64,000 nucleotides of DNA, from contig NC_085127.1 in the NCBI RefSeq assembly GCF_030269925.1, positions 2,425,501 through 2,489,500 on the forward strand, written 5' to 3'. Shown piece by piece: positions 50,520-63,023 of the stretch. The notes below the pieces were generated by a model. It worked only from the letters and a program-made list of their open reading frames with translations. It did not search any database and was not told the origin of the DNA. How positions within the stretch are numbered: the first letter of the stretch is position 1; each line of letters starts with the position of its first letter. This DNA is from Bombyx mori. Lineage: Eukaryota > Arthropoda > Insecta > Lepidoptera > Bombycidae. Position numbers and translations under genes: made by a program.

Positions 50520-50884
50520 TATTTAATAAAGGTCGATTTTTAGACCTCACCGATCGGTTAAGAATTAATAAATCTGTTAGAAACATTAAATTGGTTTAAA
50601 CGCCTCATTAAGGAGCATTTTTTAAATATTAGTCAACCAGTTTAATATGTGATAAGGCAGATTTCTGAAATTGGTATCTACTTTAATTGTATATGTTTCA
50701 AAGGTATTTTAATTATCTTTTATATATAAATCGCTTATTTTTATTTATGTGTAAAGATGCAATTTTTTTTTAATTGTTATTATTATATTATAATTAATCA
50801 TTGTGTATTAATTGTATGTATATTTACGGATATATGTATGTATGTATGTATGTGTATATGTATTTCACTGGATTGGTACACCGC

Positions 50885-51055
50885 GCGTAGTTCGTTTCCA
50901 AATGATTCTTGTCCACCTGATGGTTGTCTGGAAGAGATCGCTCTTAGCGATAAGACCGCCAATTGTACTTTTTTGTATTTAATGTATCGCACTGTTTATT
51001 TGTTTTTTGGTGTACAATAAAGAATACTCTCTCTCTCTCTCTCTCTCTCTCAAGA
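50885..51055 (+). repeat. Non-LTR 3' UTR with (CT)n tail, copy 1
   Basis: GGTTGTCTGGAAGAGATCGC, TTAGCGATAAGACCGCC, then GTACAATAAAGAATA followed by about 13 CT units. The AATAAA and simple tail mark a retroposed 3' end. A (TATG)n run lies upstream at 50832-50856. Confidence 0.65.
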
Positions 51056-51461
51056 GCTAGTTAGTTGTAAAATATTCGTGGCAACGTAGAATCCGTTCTC
51101 ATATGTTAATTCAGATATAATAAATACAATTCGTCGTATTCTCCGTCTCTGGCCTGATGTTTATTAATGCCAGGCGGGCCGGCTGCTAATTCGCGCTCCA
51201 ACTGACAAATTTAATAACGAGTAGGTAATACGTACATGCGCTCGGCCTGTTTGCACCCCCGGGTACTTCATAGAGCCTATACATTAGCATAAAAATCAGA
51301 ATAAATAAAAAAAAAATCGCTTTCAACGAACCAACCATATGGTGATTTCATATTGTGTTTAACGGTATATATCTATTTATTGTATTTATATATTTTATAT
51401 AATAATTTGTTGTTAATAGTACACCGCAACATACCTGCTGAATCTTTATCTGTCTAGAATT

Positions 51462-51596
51462 TCGGGTAGTTAAACGGTTGTCTGGAAGAGAATTCTTTTA
51501 GCGAAAAGACTGCCTAATGTACAAACGTATCTGCCTGTTGACTGTTTTCTGATGTTAATTGTGTTTTGCTGTGCAATAAAATATGTATGTTCTCTC

Positions 51597-51646
<50 letters not shown>

Positions 51647-51650
51647 ATCT
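51462..51650 (+). repeat. Non-LTR 3' UTR with (TC)n tail, copy 2
   Basis: GGTTGTCTGGAAGAGAATTC, TTTAGCGAAAAGACTGCC, GCAATAAAATATGTATGTTC, then more than 20 TC units. Confidence 0.65.
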
Positions 51651-51682
51651 GTATTTTTTATTTTTTTCATGAAGACCTTAAA

Positions 51683-51927
51683 ACTGCTGGTGTTTTGGGC
51701 ACCTTGTCAGCCCGCCCGGGTAAATACCACAATCCTGCATATTTCTGTTGCGAATTAATAATGCGTTCTGGTTTGAACGGTGGGGTAGCCATTGTAACTA
51801 TACTGAGACCTTAGAACTGATATCTCAAGGTGGGGGGCGCATTTACGTTGTAGATTTTTATGGGTTCCAATAATCACTTAACACCAGGTGGGCTGAGACC
51901 TCGTCCACCCATCTAAGCAATAAAAAA
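51683..51927 (+). repeat. Bm1 SINE, diverged, tRNA head missing
   Basis: Follows the (TC)n tail directly; ends CATCTAAGCAATAAAAAAAG. A further strongly diverged Bm1-like stretch may lie at 51965-52085. Confidence 0.75.
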
Positions 51928-52085
51928 AGGCATTGTCAATACCCAGAAAATCCCACTTTACGCTTAATTCTGCTGCGAAGCAGTCACTGTTCCGATTTGA
52001 AGCGTGAGATCATTGAAGCAGTTGTACAATAGAATTGGGATTACGGCCTCAAGTTGGGTGGCTATTTATGCATATGAACTTCGAT

Positions 52086-52639
52086 AATAGATAACAATTA
52101 GCAATAACAAATAGATGTAATTGATGCGTTTAACTCCAAATTATTCCGTTAGTGGTAAAATCAAGACATCTAGTGACATCGTATTCAAATAAAACACAAA
52201 TAACTTCAAGTACTTTTATTAGATACGGTTATTCAATGTCGTTACAAGCATCGAGTTATCCTTAAACGAGCCATACAGTTCGTTACGCAAAGTAAATTTC
52301 AACATTTATTTTTCAAATTACAGAGTGTTTGAAAAGTTTATTATTACAAATAAATAAAATACCGGTGAATATTTGAAATACAATTTTCTGTATGCTAAGC
52401 TTATAACAATAATAAAAACGAATATGATTTTAAAATTTAGTTACGTCTTAGGCGAATTATATTGATCAAAAGGCTTCAGAAGAATATATTTAAAAGAAAC
52501 CTCTAGTTACAGAACGGAATCACAAAAAACACGTTTTTTAACTAACGAAACATAAGTTTATATAAGAGTTTCAAAATTAATGTTATTTCGGGACACCTTT
52601 GATGTACGCAGACATTTCTGATGCATCAATTTTAATATC
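52086..52639. other. Unrecognised AT-rich stretch
   Basis: No gene or repeat seen. Confidence 0.4.
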
Positions 52640-52860
52640 AGATCAACGCCCACTGAGTTTCTCGCCGGATCTACTCAGTGGGTCTCGATTCAGATCGAGT
52701 AGTAGATCCTGCCAAGCACTAGTCTTGCTAGGGCTAGTGTTAGCAAATTCTCGCAGGTTAAGCCGGTGAATTGTCTCGTCCGGGCGTCGTTGGAATAGAT
52801 CCTTAAGCCAACAGCGAATGGGTAGGGAAAAATCAGATCGACATTCCGTAACAACACGTA
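52640..52860 (+). repeat. Non-LTR 3' tail repeat, second copy
   Basis: CTGAGTTTCTCGCCGGATCT, CCAAGCACTAGTCTTGCTAG and GTGTTAGCA blocks in the same order as 23640-23880. Confidence 0.5.
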
Positions 52861-52886
52861 CTCGCTCGCGCAACGCGTATTTATTG

Positions 52887-53066
52887 CTTAGATTGGTGGA
52901 CTGGCTCACGACTTACCTGATGTTAAGTAGTTACCGGAGCCCATAGACAACGTAAATGCCGACACTTTTCTTGAGACATGAGTTCTAAAGTATCAGTTTT
53001 TACAACGGCTGCCCCACCCTTAAAACCGAAACGCATTACTGCTTCACGGCAGAAATAGGCGGGGAT
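52887..53066 (-). repeat. Bm1 SINE, truncated
   Basis: Body from GCTTAGATTGGTGGACTGG to CGGCAGAAATAGGCGGGG. Confidence 0.8.
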
Positions 53067-53359
53067 AAGAATAGAAATATTTTTCAATCACAACTCTCTT
53101 TGAATAACACACTTTTATTTAATTCAATAGTTATCCTATAGTGAAAGTCTTAAAATTACATTAATAACATTACAACAATGAATTATTCGAAACACCTTAT
53201 AAGATAGTCTAATAGTTTTGGAAAATGTTACTTAAGTTAAATGAGCATAAATACTTTTTATTCACAACAATCGTTTGTCACTAAATCAGTTTTCAGATTT
53301 GAGCAACAAATCGTTCTTTTAGCTTGAAATACTGTTTTAAATCACTAACCTGCTTTAGG

Positions 53360-53710
53360 TACAGGGTGTTCCATAAAATTTCTAAAACTCAGAAATTAAG
53401 AGATTCTAATGATATGGCATCACTTTAGTGAATGAATATCTGATATATATACAGTAAATCCGGTCGATCTGGTGCTAAGTAGTAAAGCCTACTAATATTT
53501 TCATGTGAATAGAGCTACTCGTTTTGAAACACAAAGTCGAGGTTGCGATTACGATCAACTGACTCATGTGATCCTTGCACTGGAAATAAAAATTATTTCC
53601 CGGTGGGTAATAAATACGGTGGTGGTATCTTATTGTGTTTAACTAGACTCTACTACCATTCAAAAATTGACTGGTATTTCGGTTTAGATAAGTTTACGGG
53701 ACACCCTGTA
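53360..53710. mobile_element. MITE with TACAGGGTGTYCC termini
   Basis: The left end TACAGGGTGTTCC and the right end GGGACACCCTGTA are inverted repeats of 13 bp with one mismatch. 351 bp, non-coding. Flanking TA on the right; target duplication uncertain. Confidence 0.65.
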
Positions 53711-55778
53711 TATCTTCTTATTTCTAGAATAAACAAGGCATAAAAACACTATTCCTGAAGGGAAGCAATAAATGGTAAATACTATTAATTTGCAAAAGAT
53801 CTGTTGTTTTAGTAAAAAAAAATTTGTGAACACGTATTAAGAGGTAAGAGTAGGATTTTTGCCATATATAAAAAAATATGGCAATATCTGAATCGCCCTA
53901 AGAATATTATAGATTTTTGACCGGTACAGGTTCAAAAGCACATGTTTGAATTTGTGCTCCACAGTGTAACAACGCTACCATATGTTTGGTCAGTGTTTGG
54001 TGATCAAACCTAGTACAGGCCATTCTTTAAATGTACCTACAGATGTAAAAGAGACATTGTGACGTGAGAGATGTCTGGAAAAGAGCAATTTAACTTTCAT
54101 AAAATCAAAACATTATTTGATAATTATATTGCGAATATTTTGCGTTTGAGAAATAAATCAGGACACGCTCTGAAGGGATATTTTAAAGTTTGTGTAATGA
54201 GAGAGAAAGTAATAGTCCGAGCGATTGTATTTCTAACTGCGATACTTTAAGACTTTACCTCGATCCTTGGCTTCAGTCAACGGGTCTTAAATGAATTGAC
54301 ATCTACGGAGCTTCTTCAGTGATACGACGAGAAAGACAATGAAACGGGACTTGAAAGAATTGGGAGCAGTAGGCAATGTCATGGCCAATGTCCATGAGCT
54401 ACGCTGACTGCCTATCATCGAGTCATATCTTATGTATACCGATTAGCTGGAGACTCCATAGAGTAGCAGGTTAGGGGCCGGTGGCTGAAAAATCAAAGCT
54501 TACTGATTACGATATGAGTAGGACGGAAAATCGGGTCCAGTGGGTTAAGTTAGAAGAGGCTTCCAGCAGTAGATAAGTGACGATTTATCGGAGAGGGCGT
54601 AAAGGTATTCTCGATTGAGTAGAGTTCGAGGAAGTTTCGAGTTCACGTCTTAAAGTACGGGTATAAGATGAACTATTTAACAACAGTATAGGGCAGTTAT
54701 TTCCTACTATAATTCGCAAATTTTTATGAACATATTTTCTTTTATATTTTTAAAACGTACATCATTCGCAGTCAAATATTGACCAGTGATTATTTTTATT
54801 AATAATTAAATCCTAATTACAATAAGTTCTAAGTTATTAATAAAATGTTCAATAATCCTACACTACCACAGCCAGTTTTGATTAATAGCTATCCATAGCC
54901 ACGTACATTCAAATTTGAATATTAATTAAGTAACAAGTAGGTATTTTATGAAATTTAATTGATTTTTGTAACCTAATTTTAAAGAAAAACAATATATTAT
55001 TCGAAAATCTGTTTTCTGAGATGATAACTCAGAGAGAACCCAGATTGAGACATGAAATCGACTGTAATACTTCTGGTAAACATTGACCAATTATCCGTCC
55101 ATCCAATTAGTACAATAAAATATATTCGGACGTTACTTATCCAATTGAGTTGAAACTTTATAATTTTATTGTTGGCACTGCAGACAAGGTTTATGTAATC
55201 AAACTATGTCTATAGATGAGATAGATTGCCCACGAATCGTTTCAATAAATTCAGAATTCGCTTCACTAAAATATTCCATCAATAACCCTTCGTCTACTGA
55301 TATTTAATTTGTATAAAAACTCTTGTTTCAAAAGAATTTTCATAAATTAATAGAAAATAACCGAACAGCTAATTATTTACTTGAAGACTTGGCAACTTGG
55401 AAGAATTTATTTGGCAATTTATCACGTTTTGTTATTGTTTTGTTTTTTTATTATTTCGGTTTTTTTTTGTAGTGGTAACTCACTACTAAGAAAACAACAC
55501 CAAAATAATACGAAAGTGCCAGAGCTAATATTAGCCTTAAAGCTAAAGACTTTTACATCTTTCCATGCTTTCCAATGTACCGAGGTTTGTCTTATGCTAT
55601 AAGACTCGGCACTTTTTTTACTCCCGTAAAATACTTTCATGATCTATGTTACAGTTGCTTTTTAATACATATTTTGGAATCTTAAATATCGAATTACTTA
55701 AGGTACCAAAAACAAACACATTTGTAATCTATTGAATGTGAATTATTAAAGAAGTTTAGAGAATCTAGGAAAAAAGTC
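53711..55778. other. Unrecognised region between the repeats and the receptor gene
   Basis: About 2 kb without recognisable repeats or domains. Frames of 72-73 codons on both strands at 55381-55640 overlap each other and carry no known motif. It is downstream of the receptor stop codon, so its right part may hold 3' UTR; no confident AATAAA-type signal was chosen. Confidence 0.4.
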
Positions 55779-58700
55779 TTATGAATCCCCACTGTCGACA
55801 GGTAGATATTGCTGCTGGGCCACAGAAGACAGCATCATGTCAATCGGCTTCGTGTCGTCGTACAAAGACGGGGCTTCGCATAGGATTGCGAAAGTACCAA
55901 CTATGGAAGCTATGGTGAAGATCCACAGGAACAGACGATCCAATACCATAGCCACAAATCCCCAGTCTTGATCTTCCTGTATTTTTTTTTAATAAAATTA
56001 ATTTTTAATCATAACAGTTCTATTCTATTAGTCTATATAGGTCCAATGCTGGACATAGACATCCCCCAAGCCTCGCCACAAAGATCGATCCTGCGCTGCT
56101 TACATCCAGCGGATCCCCGTCAACCTCAATAGGTCGTTGGTCCATCCTGTGGGAGGTCTACCCACGCTACGTCTTCCGGATACGCGGTCGCCACTCAAGA
56201 ACTTTTCGGCCCCAACGGCCATTCATTCTACGAGCAATGTGCCCTGCTCACTGCCAACTTCAACGTCGCAATCAGAATAGTAATGTCTCATAATATTAAT
56301 TCTATCAAATGATATTATTTTCAAAATAAGAACTATTTAATAACTAGGGAAATATAAAAGAAAAATACGAATAAAATGTAATAATTTTATCTTTTGGTAA
56401 TAGAAAATCTAAATTTTAGTGGGAATGTTCATAATACTAAAATGAAAATCACAGAACTAAAAATAGATAAAGTACCCCTATTGCATGTTACAATAGATTT
56501 ATGGAGATATTACACAAGGAAAGATGACGTCAGGCAGTCGGCTGGACGTAAAGATCATGCCAAAAATAGATTTGGGCACAGCATGATAAAAGAACATGGT
56601 GCGCCGACCCCACATAATGTGGGATACAGGTAAGAAGAAAAATGGTAATATCTCATACCTAAAATATATACTTATAATAATATATACTTATAATATGCTA
56701 TAATAGTGGTTTTAGTGGTTAAAATCAACTACGGACTATTTTATTGATAATTTTGGCAAAAAATCGCCACTAAAATAAACTAATTAATGAGAAAGCTTCG
56801 TTCATAATCAAAAATATATAGCCTGAAATTATGAATAGTTTAAGATAAAGAGCTTGTGTTGATGGTGAGAATGTGTTGTGATTCAGTGAAAAGTCATAAT
56901 ACATAAAGCCAAAATAAACGTATTAATACAAACCGCATTAAACTCATCTTGGCGCTGCATGTGATGCTGTATAAACATGACGTTGTGGATAGCTTTCTCT
57001 AATTCAAACGGATACTTCTTCCTCGGAACCACATCGCTCAAGGAATCATCGAGGCCTGACATCACGGAAGGTAGACCATTATATCCAGCACCGAGGCTTC
57101 CTAATGCTCCAACGAGACCGCTAAATCTGTTACAAAGTTAAGCGACGTTTTATTGGATTTATACTTTAAACAAAACTATTCCGTGCCCTCATTATACATA
57201 TTTATATATTAAGTATCTATATATTTGTAATCGTCGAGGCTTTAAGTATTAGACTCCAAATACATGTCAGCTAAGCCGGTGTTTGAATCCCGCAGGCAGG
57301 TTTCAATTTTTGTAATAAAATCCATATTTAACACATGTTTACGAATTACTTCCACGGTGAAGGAATAGCATCGTGTACCAAAAATCAAACCCGATAAAAA
57401 TAATAATTTGCGTTATTATTATACAATTGAGACATAAACTTCAAGTCTTAAGATGACGGCATTCGTGTTGCGATCTCTATGGGACCATAAAACCAGGTGG
57501 GCTGTGAGCTCGTTCATCTATCTATGCAGTAAATACATATGTTAAGCATGTCATATACACAGGTTTCATGCCAGGATTTTGTCATGTATATTGAGTACCA
57601 CAAAAAACTACTTACTGGTGGTAGGACCTCTTGTGAGTTCGCGCGGGTAGGTACCACCACCCTGCCTATTTCTGCCGTGAAGCAGTAATGCGTGTCGGTT
57701 TGAAGGGTAGGGCAGCCGTCGTAACTATACTTGAGACCTTAGAACTTATATCTCAAGGTGGGTGGCGCATTTACGTTGTAGATGTCTATGGGCTCCAGTA
57801 ACCACTTAACACCAGGTGGGCTGTGAGCTCGTCCAACCATATAAGCAATAAAAAAAAACATACATAAGGCCACAGAGAAGTGTGGTCAAACTCCGATGCA
57901 AACATAAACACACTAAATACTGATTCCAAACAGGAATCGAATCCGTTTACCACGATAAAATCGCCACGGTTAATTATACAGGCTATTGTGGGTATTAATA
58001 GACTAACACTGTTATAATTACCAATAAATTTCCATGATAGTACATTTTAGGATTATTAAGTACTAGTACAGCTTTAAATAGACGGTCAACGCTCTCGCGG
58101 CCGATCACCCACAAGCTGGACAGACTTAATTAACTCATCTACTAAGTGTTCCCGTATTGAATGTACATGTACCGCCACAAATAGAAAGAGATGGAGAAGC
58201 CTCGCGAAAGCCGCAACCAAGCAATAAGACTTACATAATCATGAACACTCCGTCAGGAGTGTACGACTGAGAAGAAGCTTTAAATAAGTATAAGAAGAAC
58301 CTGTTTGTCGCTGTTGTAGTATGCAGTCCATTACATCCTCCAGGCATGTGATGTCTGAGCGAGTCTGGACTTGAAGCATTAGAATGAGTCTGATCGGCAG
58401 CCGCTAGCGCATCTTTGAATTTATTCTTGTTCTTCATACTCCTACCGGCAATCTTCTGCGCGGCCAAATCTCTCAACAAATCTTTCGGCACTCTCATCAG
58501 CAGCAACTTTGGAAGTTTTGTTATAAAGAACTTTCTGACCCATGGAGCCATTTTGTGGGTACTAGGCTTTCGATAATGTACATTCAGTATTATTATAGTT
58601 ATAACAACAGATAAACCAACGAGCAGCATGGTGAATAGCAAATATTTTCCTAATAAAGGTAAAGCTAGAGAAGTCGAGGGAATAATTTCGGAAATGAGCA

Positions 58701-58874
58701 GAAAAAACATAGTTTGTGAGAGAAGAATGGAAATGCTGAGGGCTATCTTTTCACCGGAATCAGCGGGCAGATAAAATACTAAAACTGACAGATACGAAAT
58801 CCCCACACACGGTACGATTAGGTTGACAGTATAGAATAAGGTTTTCCTACGTAGTGTGATGTTAAAGAAGATAT
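55779..58874 (-). CDS. nAChRalpha2: Nicotinic acetylcholine receptor subunit, C-terminal three exons (alpha-2-like)
   Basis: Exons 58874-58301, 57126-56934 and 55976-55779, GT/AG borders, phases 1/2/0 consistent, TAA stop; 320 codons visible. It begins just before [19 protein letters not shown] (start of M1). M1 and M2 follow ([20 protein letters not shown], with the Glu-Lys selectivity ring), then M3 ([19 protein letters not shown]). A cytoplasmic loop follows, with [11 protein letters not shown], a variable Ala/Ser-rich part, [26 protein letters not shown] and the conserved amphipathic [17 protein letters not shown]4 is [20 protein letters not shown]. Pentameric acetylcholine-gated cation channel of the insect nervous system. 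The ligand-binding domain, with the Cys-loop and the YxCC that would define an alpha subunit, lies beyond the right edge. The loop and tail match what I remember of Drosophila SAD/alpha-2 best; alpha-4 is the alternative. Confidence 0.93.
56015..56290 (-). pseudogene. RTE-like 3' end in receptor intron
   Basis: The minus strand reads [12 protein letters not shown] then, frameshifted, [15 protein letters not shown] sequence and a HWTYI tail, parallel to 6266-6462 (ILEWRPRTGKRSVGRPP). Same sense as the receptor gene. Confidence 0.65.
56440..56650 (+). pseudogene. RTE-like C-terminal fragment, second type
   Basis: Plus frame: [16 protein letters not shown] then [12 protein letters not shown], whose nucleotides GCGCCGACCCCACATAATGT are typical of another RTE 3' end. 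Confidence 0.5.
57225..57535 (+). repeat. Bm1 SINE, old copy with deletion
   Basis: Degenerate tRNA-like head (CGTCGAGGCTTTAAGTATTA, GGTGTTTGAATCCCGCAGGC), leader, then a deletion to the CCAGGTGGGCTGTGAGCTCG end. Confidence 0.7.
57613..57860 (+). repeat. Bm1 SINE, tRNA head missing
   Basis: ACTTACTGGTGGTAGGACC to ATAAGCAATAAAAAAAAC; well conserved. Confidence 0.88.
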
Positions 58875-59311
58875 CTGAAACAAACGAGAAATTTAGTTTA
58901 AAAAATAATAACAAATTAAAAACACCTTTGAAATCATCAGAAACAAAATGCGAGTATAACTTTCGATTATAAAAAAGCAAAAGCATAGTTTCATGAGAAT
59001 TTTCGTTTACCAAGAAAATATTCGGTTGTGGTAATAAAGAAAGTTTTCAATTTACAAAATAAGGAAACTGAACAAAGGAGTCCATTTCATTCTTTGTTAA
59101 GTATTTTCTTATTGTCTATCCGGAGTACTGAGGGTGGATTAGTAAAGAAAACAGAGATTTTCTTGAGAACGCCAAGTTTTTACTTTCTTTTGAGATACTG
59201 GACATAATTGTAAAACTAAAGAACGATCTCGGCTTTTTCCTTTATGTATTGATTGCAAGTTTGAAGATGTGTTACGGAATATTCGAGGTGACTTATTATT
59301 ATTATTATTTT
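58875..59311. other. Receptor intron, unremarkable
   Basis: Follows the polypyrimidine/CAG acceptor at 58875-58890 (minus). A (TTA)n run lies at about 59293-59310. Confidence 0.5.
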
Positions 59312-59432
59312 ATTGGTTAAATGGGTGGACGAGCTCACAGCCCACCTCGTGTTAAGAGGTTACTGGAGCCCATCTATAACGTAAATGCCGCCACCCACCT
59401 TGAGATATAAGTTCTAAGGTCTTAAGTATACA
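59312..59432 (-). repeat. Bm1 SINE, 3' fragment
   Basis: TTGGTTAAATGGGTGGACG to TCTAAGGTCTTAAGTATA; directly followed by another Bm1 in the same orientation. Confidence 0.8.
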
Positions 59433-59451
59433 TACATGATAAAAAAAAAAA

Positions 59452-59880
59452 TTATTGCTTAGATGGGTGTACGAGCTCACAGCCTGGTGTTAAGTGGTTA
59501 CTGAAGCCCAAGACATCTACAAAGTAAATGCGCCACCCACCTTGAGATATAAGTTCTAAGGTTTCAAGTATAGTTACAACGGCTGCCCCATCCTTCAAAC
59601 CGAAACGCATTACCGCTTCATGGCAGAAATAGGCAGGGTGGTGGTACCTATCCGCGCGGATTCACAAGGGTCCTACCACCAGTAATTACGCAAATTATAA
59701 TTTTGCAGGTTTGATTTTTATTACACGATGTTATTCCTTCACCGTGGAAGTCAATCGTGAACATTTGTTGAGTACGTATTACATTAGAAAAATTAAAATT
59801 GGTACCCGCCTGGGATTCGAACACCGGTGCATCACTGAACACGAATGCACCGGACGTCTTATCACTTAGGCCACGACGTC
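59452..59880 (-). repeat. Bm1 SINE, full length
   Basis: Complete to the tRNA-like head (GATTCGAACACCGGTGCATC, TTAGGCCACGACG on the reverse strand). Confidence 0.9.
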
Positions 59881-60354
59881 TTCACGATTTTGTGACTATA
59901 CCTCATTCTCGCACCGATCGCATTAGCACAATGTAAACAGACCAGACTCCGATCATCGATAAATTACTATCTAATGCTTTTCAGGATCTCTGAAACCGCA
60001 AAACGCAGGGTCTCGAACAATTCGGGTGAGTCTTAATAGCTGTTTGCCACTTACGCGGTTCGGGAACAGACAGACTGACTAATGATACCGTTTAATTGGT
60101 ATTCGGTAAACGACTGTAGGCGTTCTTGTGGCAATAAGAAAGCACCAGACAGTATTGGACGGAAAATGGAGTCGAAGTTAAACACGAAAGAGATGGATTC
60201 GATGCTGCAAAGAATCCCTAATACGGTTAATGGCGTTGTGATGTTTGAAATTTTATTTCTTAATCTTTTCGGATTTTCTATTACATTATAATTATTATAT
60301 TATTTCAATAATGAATTTTATATAAGTTACTTTCGTTTTAGTCTTAAAATTGAT
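59881..60354. other. Receptor intron, nothing recognised
   Basis: A 69-codon plus frame at 60082-60291 lacks any motif. Confidence 0.4.
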
Positions 60355-60648
60355 TATCTATTTAATAAAAATGAATTGCTGTTCGTTAGTCTCGCTAAAA
60401 CTGGAGAACGGCTGGACCGATTTGGCTAATTTTGGTCTTGAATTACTTGTGGAAGTCCAGAGAAGGTTTAAAAGGTAGATAAATATGAAAATGTTCGGAA
60501 TTAAATAAAAATAACAATTTTGTTTTTCCTTTGATGTGTCCCCCGTCGGACGGATTCCTTTTGTTTGTTTTAAGTTTATTTTATACAAAAGTTTAGGTCT
60601 TTAATTTAACGATTAAGGCACTACGAAGTCTGCCGGGTCAGCTAGTCT
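60355..60648 (+). mobile_element. Helitron-like element, family C
   Basis: Ends ACGAAGTCTGCCGGGTCAG then CTAGT. Inverted copy of 45174-45455. Confidence 0.75.
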
Positions 60649-61189
60649 TTTCATAAAATTTTAACTACGTCTATAAGACATAAGGTTTGTGCTAATTTGT
60701 CTACAAATTTTATATAATGAATAACTTGAGTCTCGCAGGATTTCCTTTAGTAAAACGAACATAAAAATAAATCTGTGAAATGAACGTAAGATTAAGAAAT
60801 CACATCAACGCGGGCTATTAAGCTAAGACTTGAATGAAAGAAAATAATTACACACAAGTGCTTCGAGCTATACGCTTAGATTCCCCTCGGGTTATAGAAG
60901 ATTCCACAATTACGAGGGAAATTGTCGTACGACAAGCGTATTACATTATAATTTTATCTCCATTCAGTAAATTGTTCTGTAATTCAGGCATTTATGGGAT
61001 GGTTAAATTTAAATTACAAAGTGGCGGTGTTTATGAATTCAGTGACTGAGGTCAATTTTTTATGGAATTTGGGAAATTAGAAAGGATTATGTGATTAATT
61101 GGAGTATTGGAAATTAATTTGAAATTAATATTTGAAAATTTCATTTACCTGTATTGTTCACAAATAAAAGTTTCTAGTTTCAAGATCTA
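60649..61189. other. Receptor intron, nothing recognised
   Basis: A 71-codon frame at 60834-61049 without a domain; otherwise AT-rich. Confidence 0.4.
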
Positions 61190-61372
61190 GCTACGATTTA
61201 TTTTCAGAAAATGTTGTTTTGTTCGTGTTTTCAATAATCAACTCTTCCCGACATCTATTGGCGAATAATAATATTATTTTTCTTAATTGAGGGCAACTAA
61301 CCACTTTAAAGACACAACAAGATAGCGTTATCAAAAAAAAAAACCGAGCAAAGCTCGGTCATCATCTACTAG
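61190..61372 (+). mobile_element. Helitron-like element, family E, 5'-truncated
   Basis: Ends with a GC hairpin (ACCGAGCAAAGCTCGGT) and, 11 bases later, CTACTAG. This is the classical Helitron 3' layout. Matches the reversed copy at 12651-12915. Confidence 0.7.
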
Positions 61373-61497
61373 ATACTTATATGCGTTAAATAAATGCATA
61401 ATATAGATATTGAAGTTTCAGGCAAAGAGCCAACAAACTTGTTCATCACACAATGTTTGCCCGGTGTATGAATTGAAACCACATCCTTCGAAGTTAC

Positions 61498-61537
61498 ATT
61501 CTACGCATCAAGGTCTCGACACCTTGATGCGTAGAAT
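61498..61537. other. Perfect 17-bp inverted repeat
   Basis: ATTCTACGCATCAAGGT, loop CTCGAC, then the exact complement. No mismatch. No associated gene, terminator or element recognised. Confidence 0.92.
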
Positions 61538-61665
61538 TTTATCAATTGCTGAATTAATGAATTCCTTAGTCATGAGAACTCGGTCCTCGACACCTAATTT
61601 GATTTCTGACTTCAAAGGATTCATTGTATTTTAATTATAACTGTCGAACTATTTTTTTTTTTTGT

Positions 61666-61906
61666 ATTGCTTAGATATTTGGACGAGCTCACAGCCCACC
61701 TGGTGTTAAGTGGTTACTGGAGCCCATAGACATCTACAACGTAAATGCGCGACCCACCTTGAGATATACGTTCTAAGGTCTCCAGTATAGTTACAACGGC
61801 TGTCCCACCCTCTTCAAACCGAAACGCATTACTGCTTCACGGCAGAAATAGGCGGGGTGGTGGTACCTACCCGTGCGGGCTCACAAGAGGTCCTTCCACC
61901 AGTAAA
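61666..61906 (-). repeat. Bm1 SINE, tRNA head missing
   Basis: TTGCTTAGATATTTGGACG to CCTTCCACCAGTAAAT. Confidence 0.85.
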
Positions 61907-62619
61907 TTCTTGCTTCATGGTAAAAATTAGGAGGTAGCTAGTATATAACATGGGAGCGACGGAAATTCGGCAGATTTCATTTCTATCAGGCCTGTTTGTC
62001 CAAAATTTGAGATACATAAACTCGTAAATTAGGACAGATCCCTAAAATACGCTCCATCTCTCAGGGGCAACTCCTCGGAACTTGTTAACCTATATTTATA
62101 ACTCTTGTAAGCATATTACACGATCAAAGTTCGAACCGAGTAATTCGTTTAGTTCTAAAACTTTGATTAGATTTATCTACTCCAATTAATAACTTTTTTA
62201 GACGGCAAACGAGTTTATGAAATATATTTAAAAAAGCAATAATATAGTTTGTTGATTTGGGGTAAAAAAATATTAATGAGAACAGCAATGATAAGTATTA
62301 TTTTGACTATACCATTATCGTACACTTACTTCATGACAAAATGTGAAGTGTTGACTCTGTTAATTAAAGACGCTTTTAATTCTAATAGAAAGATCCATAG
62401 TTAAATTTCTGCTAAAAAATGTACGGTACTTAGTACAATATTAAAACGTTCATGAATAGTACTTTAGTAATTCGTGATCACGAAAGTTGTAAATTTTGTA
62501 AAAGGTAGGAGATAATAAAAACAATAGATGCGAGATTAAAGTGTAAAAATATTTTTAGTTATGCCTTCAACTCGCGACAGCTGAAGAACATTCTATATTA
62601 GCTGTCTTTTTTTAAATAC
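61907..62619. other. Receptor intron, nothing recognised
   Basis: AT-rich, no repeats shared with the rest of the window noticed. Confidence 0.4.
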
Positions 62620-62800
62620 TAGAGAGAGAGAGAGAGAGAGAGAGAGGGCGAGAGAGTATTCTTTATTGTATACCAACAAAAGAATATATAATATAATATT
62701 AATAACCAATTAGCATTTTACAAGCTTTTCTTTGATAAGTGTTATATAACCATCGAGAATAATAGCAGTAAAATGTACTGGAAGGAAGCCAGCTTCTCTT
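62620..62800 (-). repeat. Non-LTR 3' UTR with (GA)n tail, copy 3
   Basis: About 17 GA units then GAGAGTATTCTTTATTGTATACC, the reverse of the copy at 50885-51055; less of the UTR is recognisable. Confidence 0.5.
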
Positions 62801-63023
62801 TTTGTGTTTTTTTTTTTTTGTAATTTCTGCTAAATCGATTTAACAAGAGCAATTAATATATCTATTTTACTTCCAAATATGAGTTTGTACTACTATAAAT
62901 TGTAATAATCGCTGAGTTACTGGTCAAACCGGAAGGCATGACGAGTTTCAAAACGTGCAGACTCACATGAGACAAGAATAGAAGTTACGCAGAAAATTGT
63001 AGTTTTTTATTTTTTTTATTTTT

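Noticed and set aside
58231..58300. Extension of the receptor ORF past the donor at 58300
   Set aside because: The donor AACAG|GTTCTT joins in phase to the next exon with conserved sequence; the extension is intron read-through, though possible as a rare isoform.
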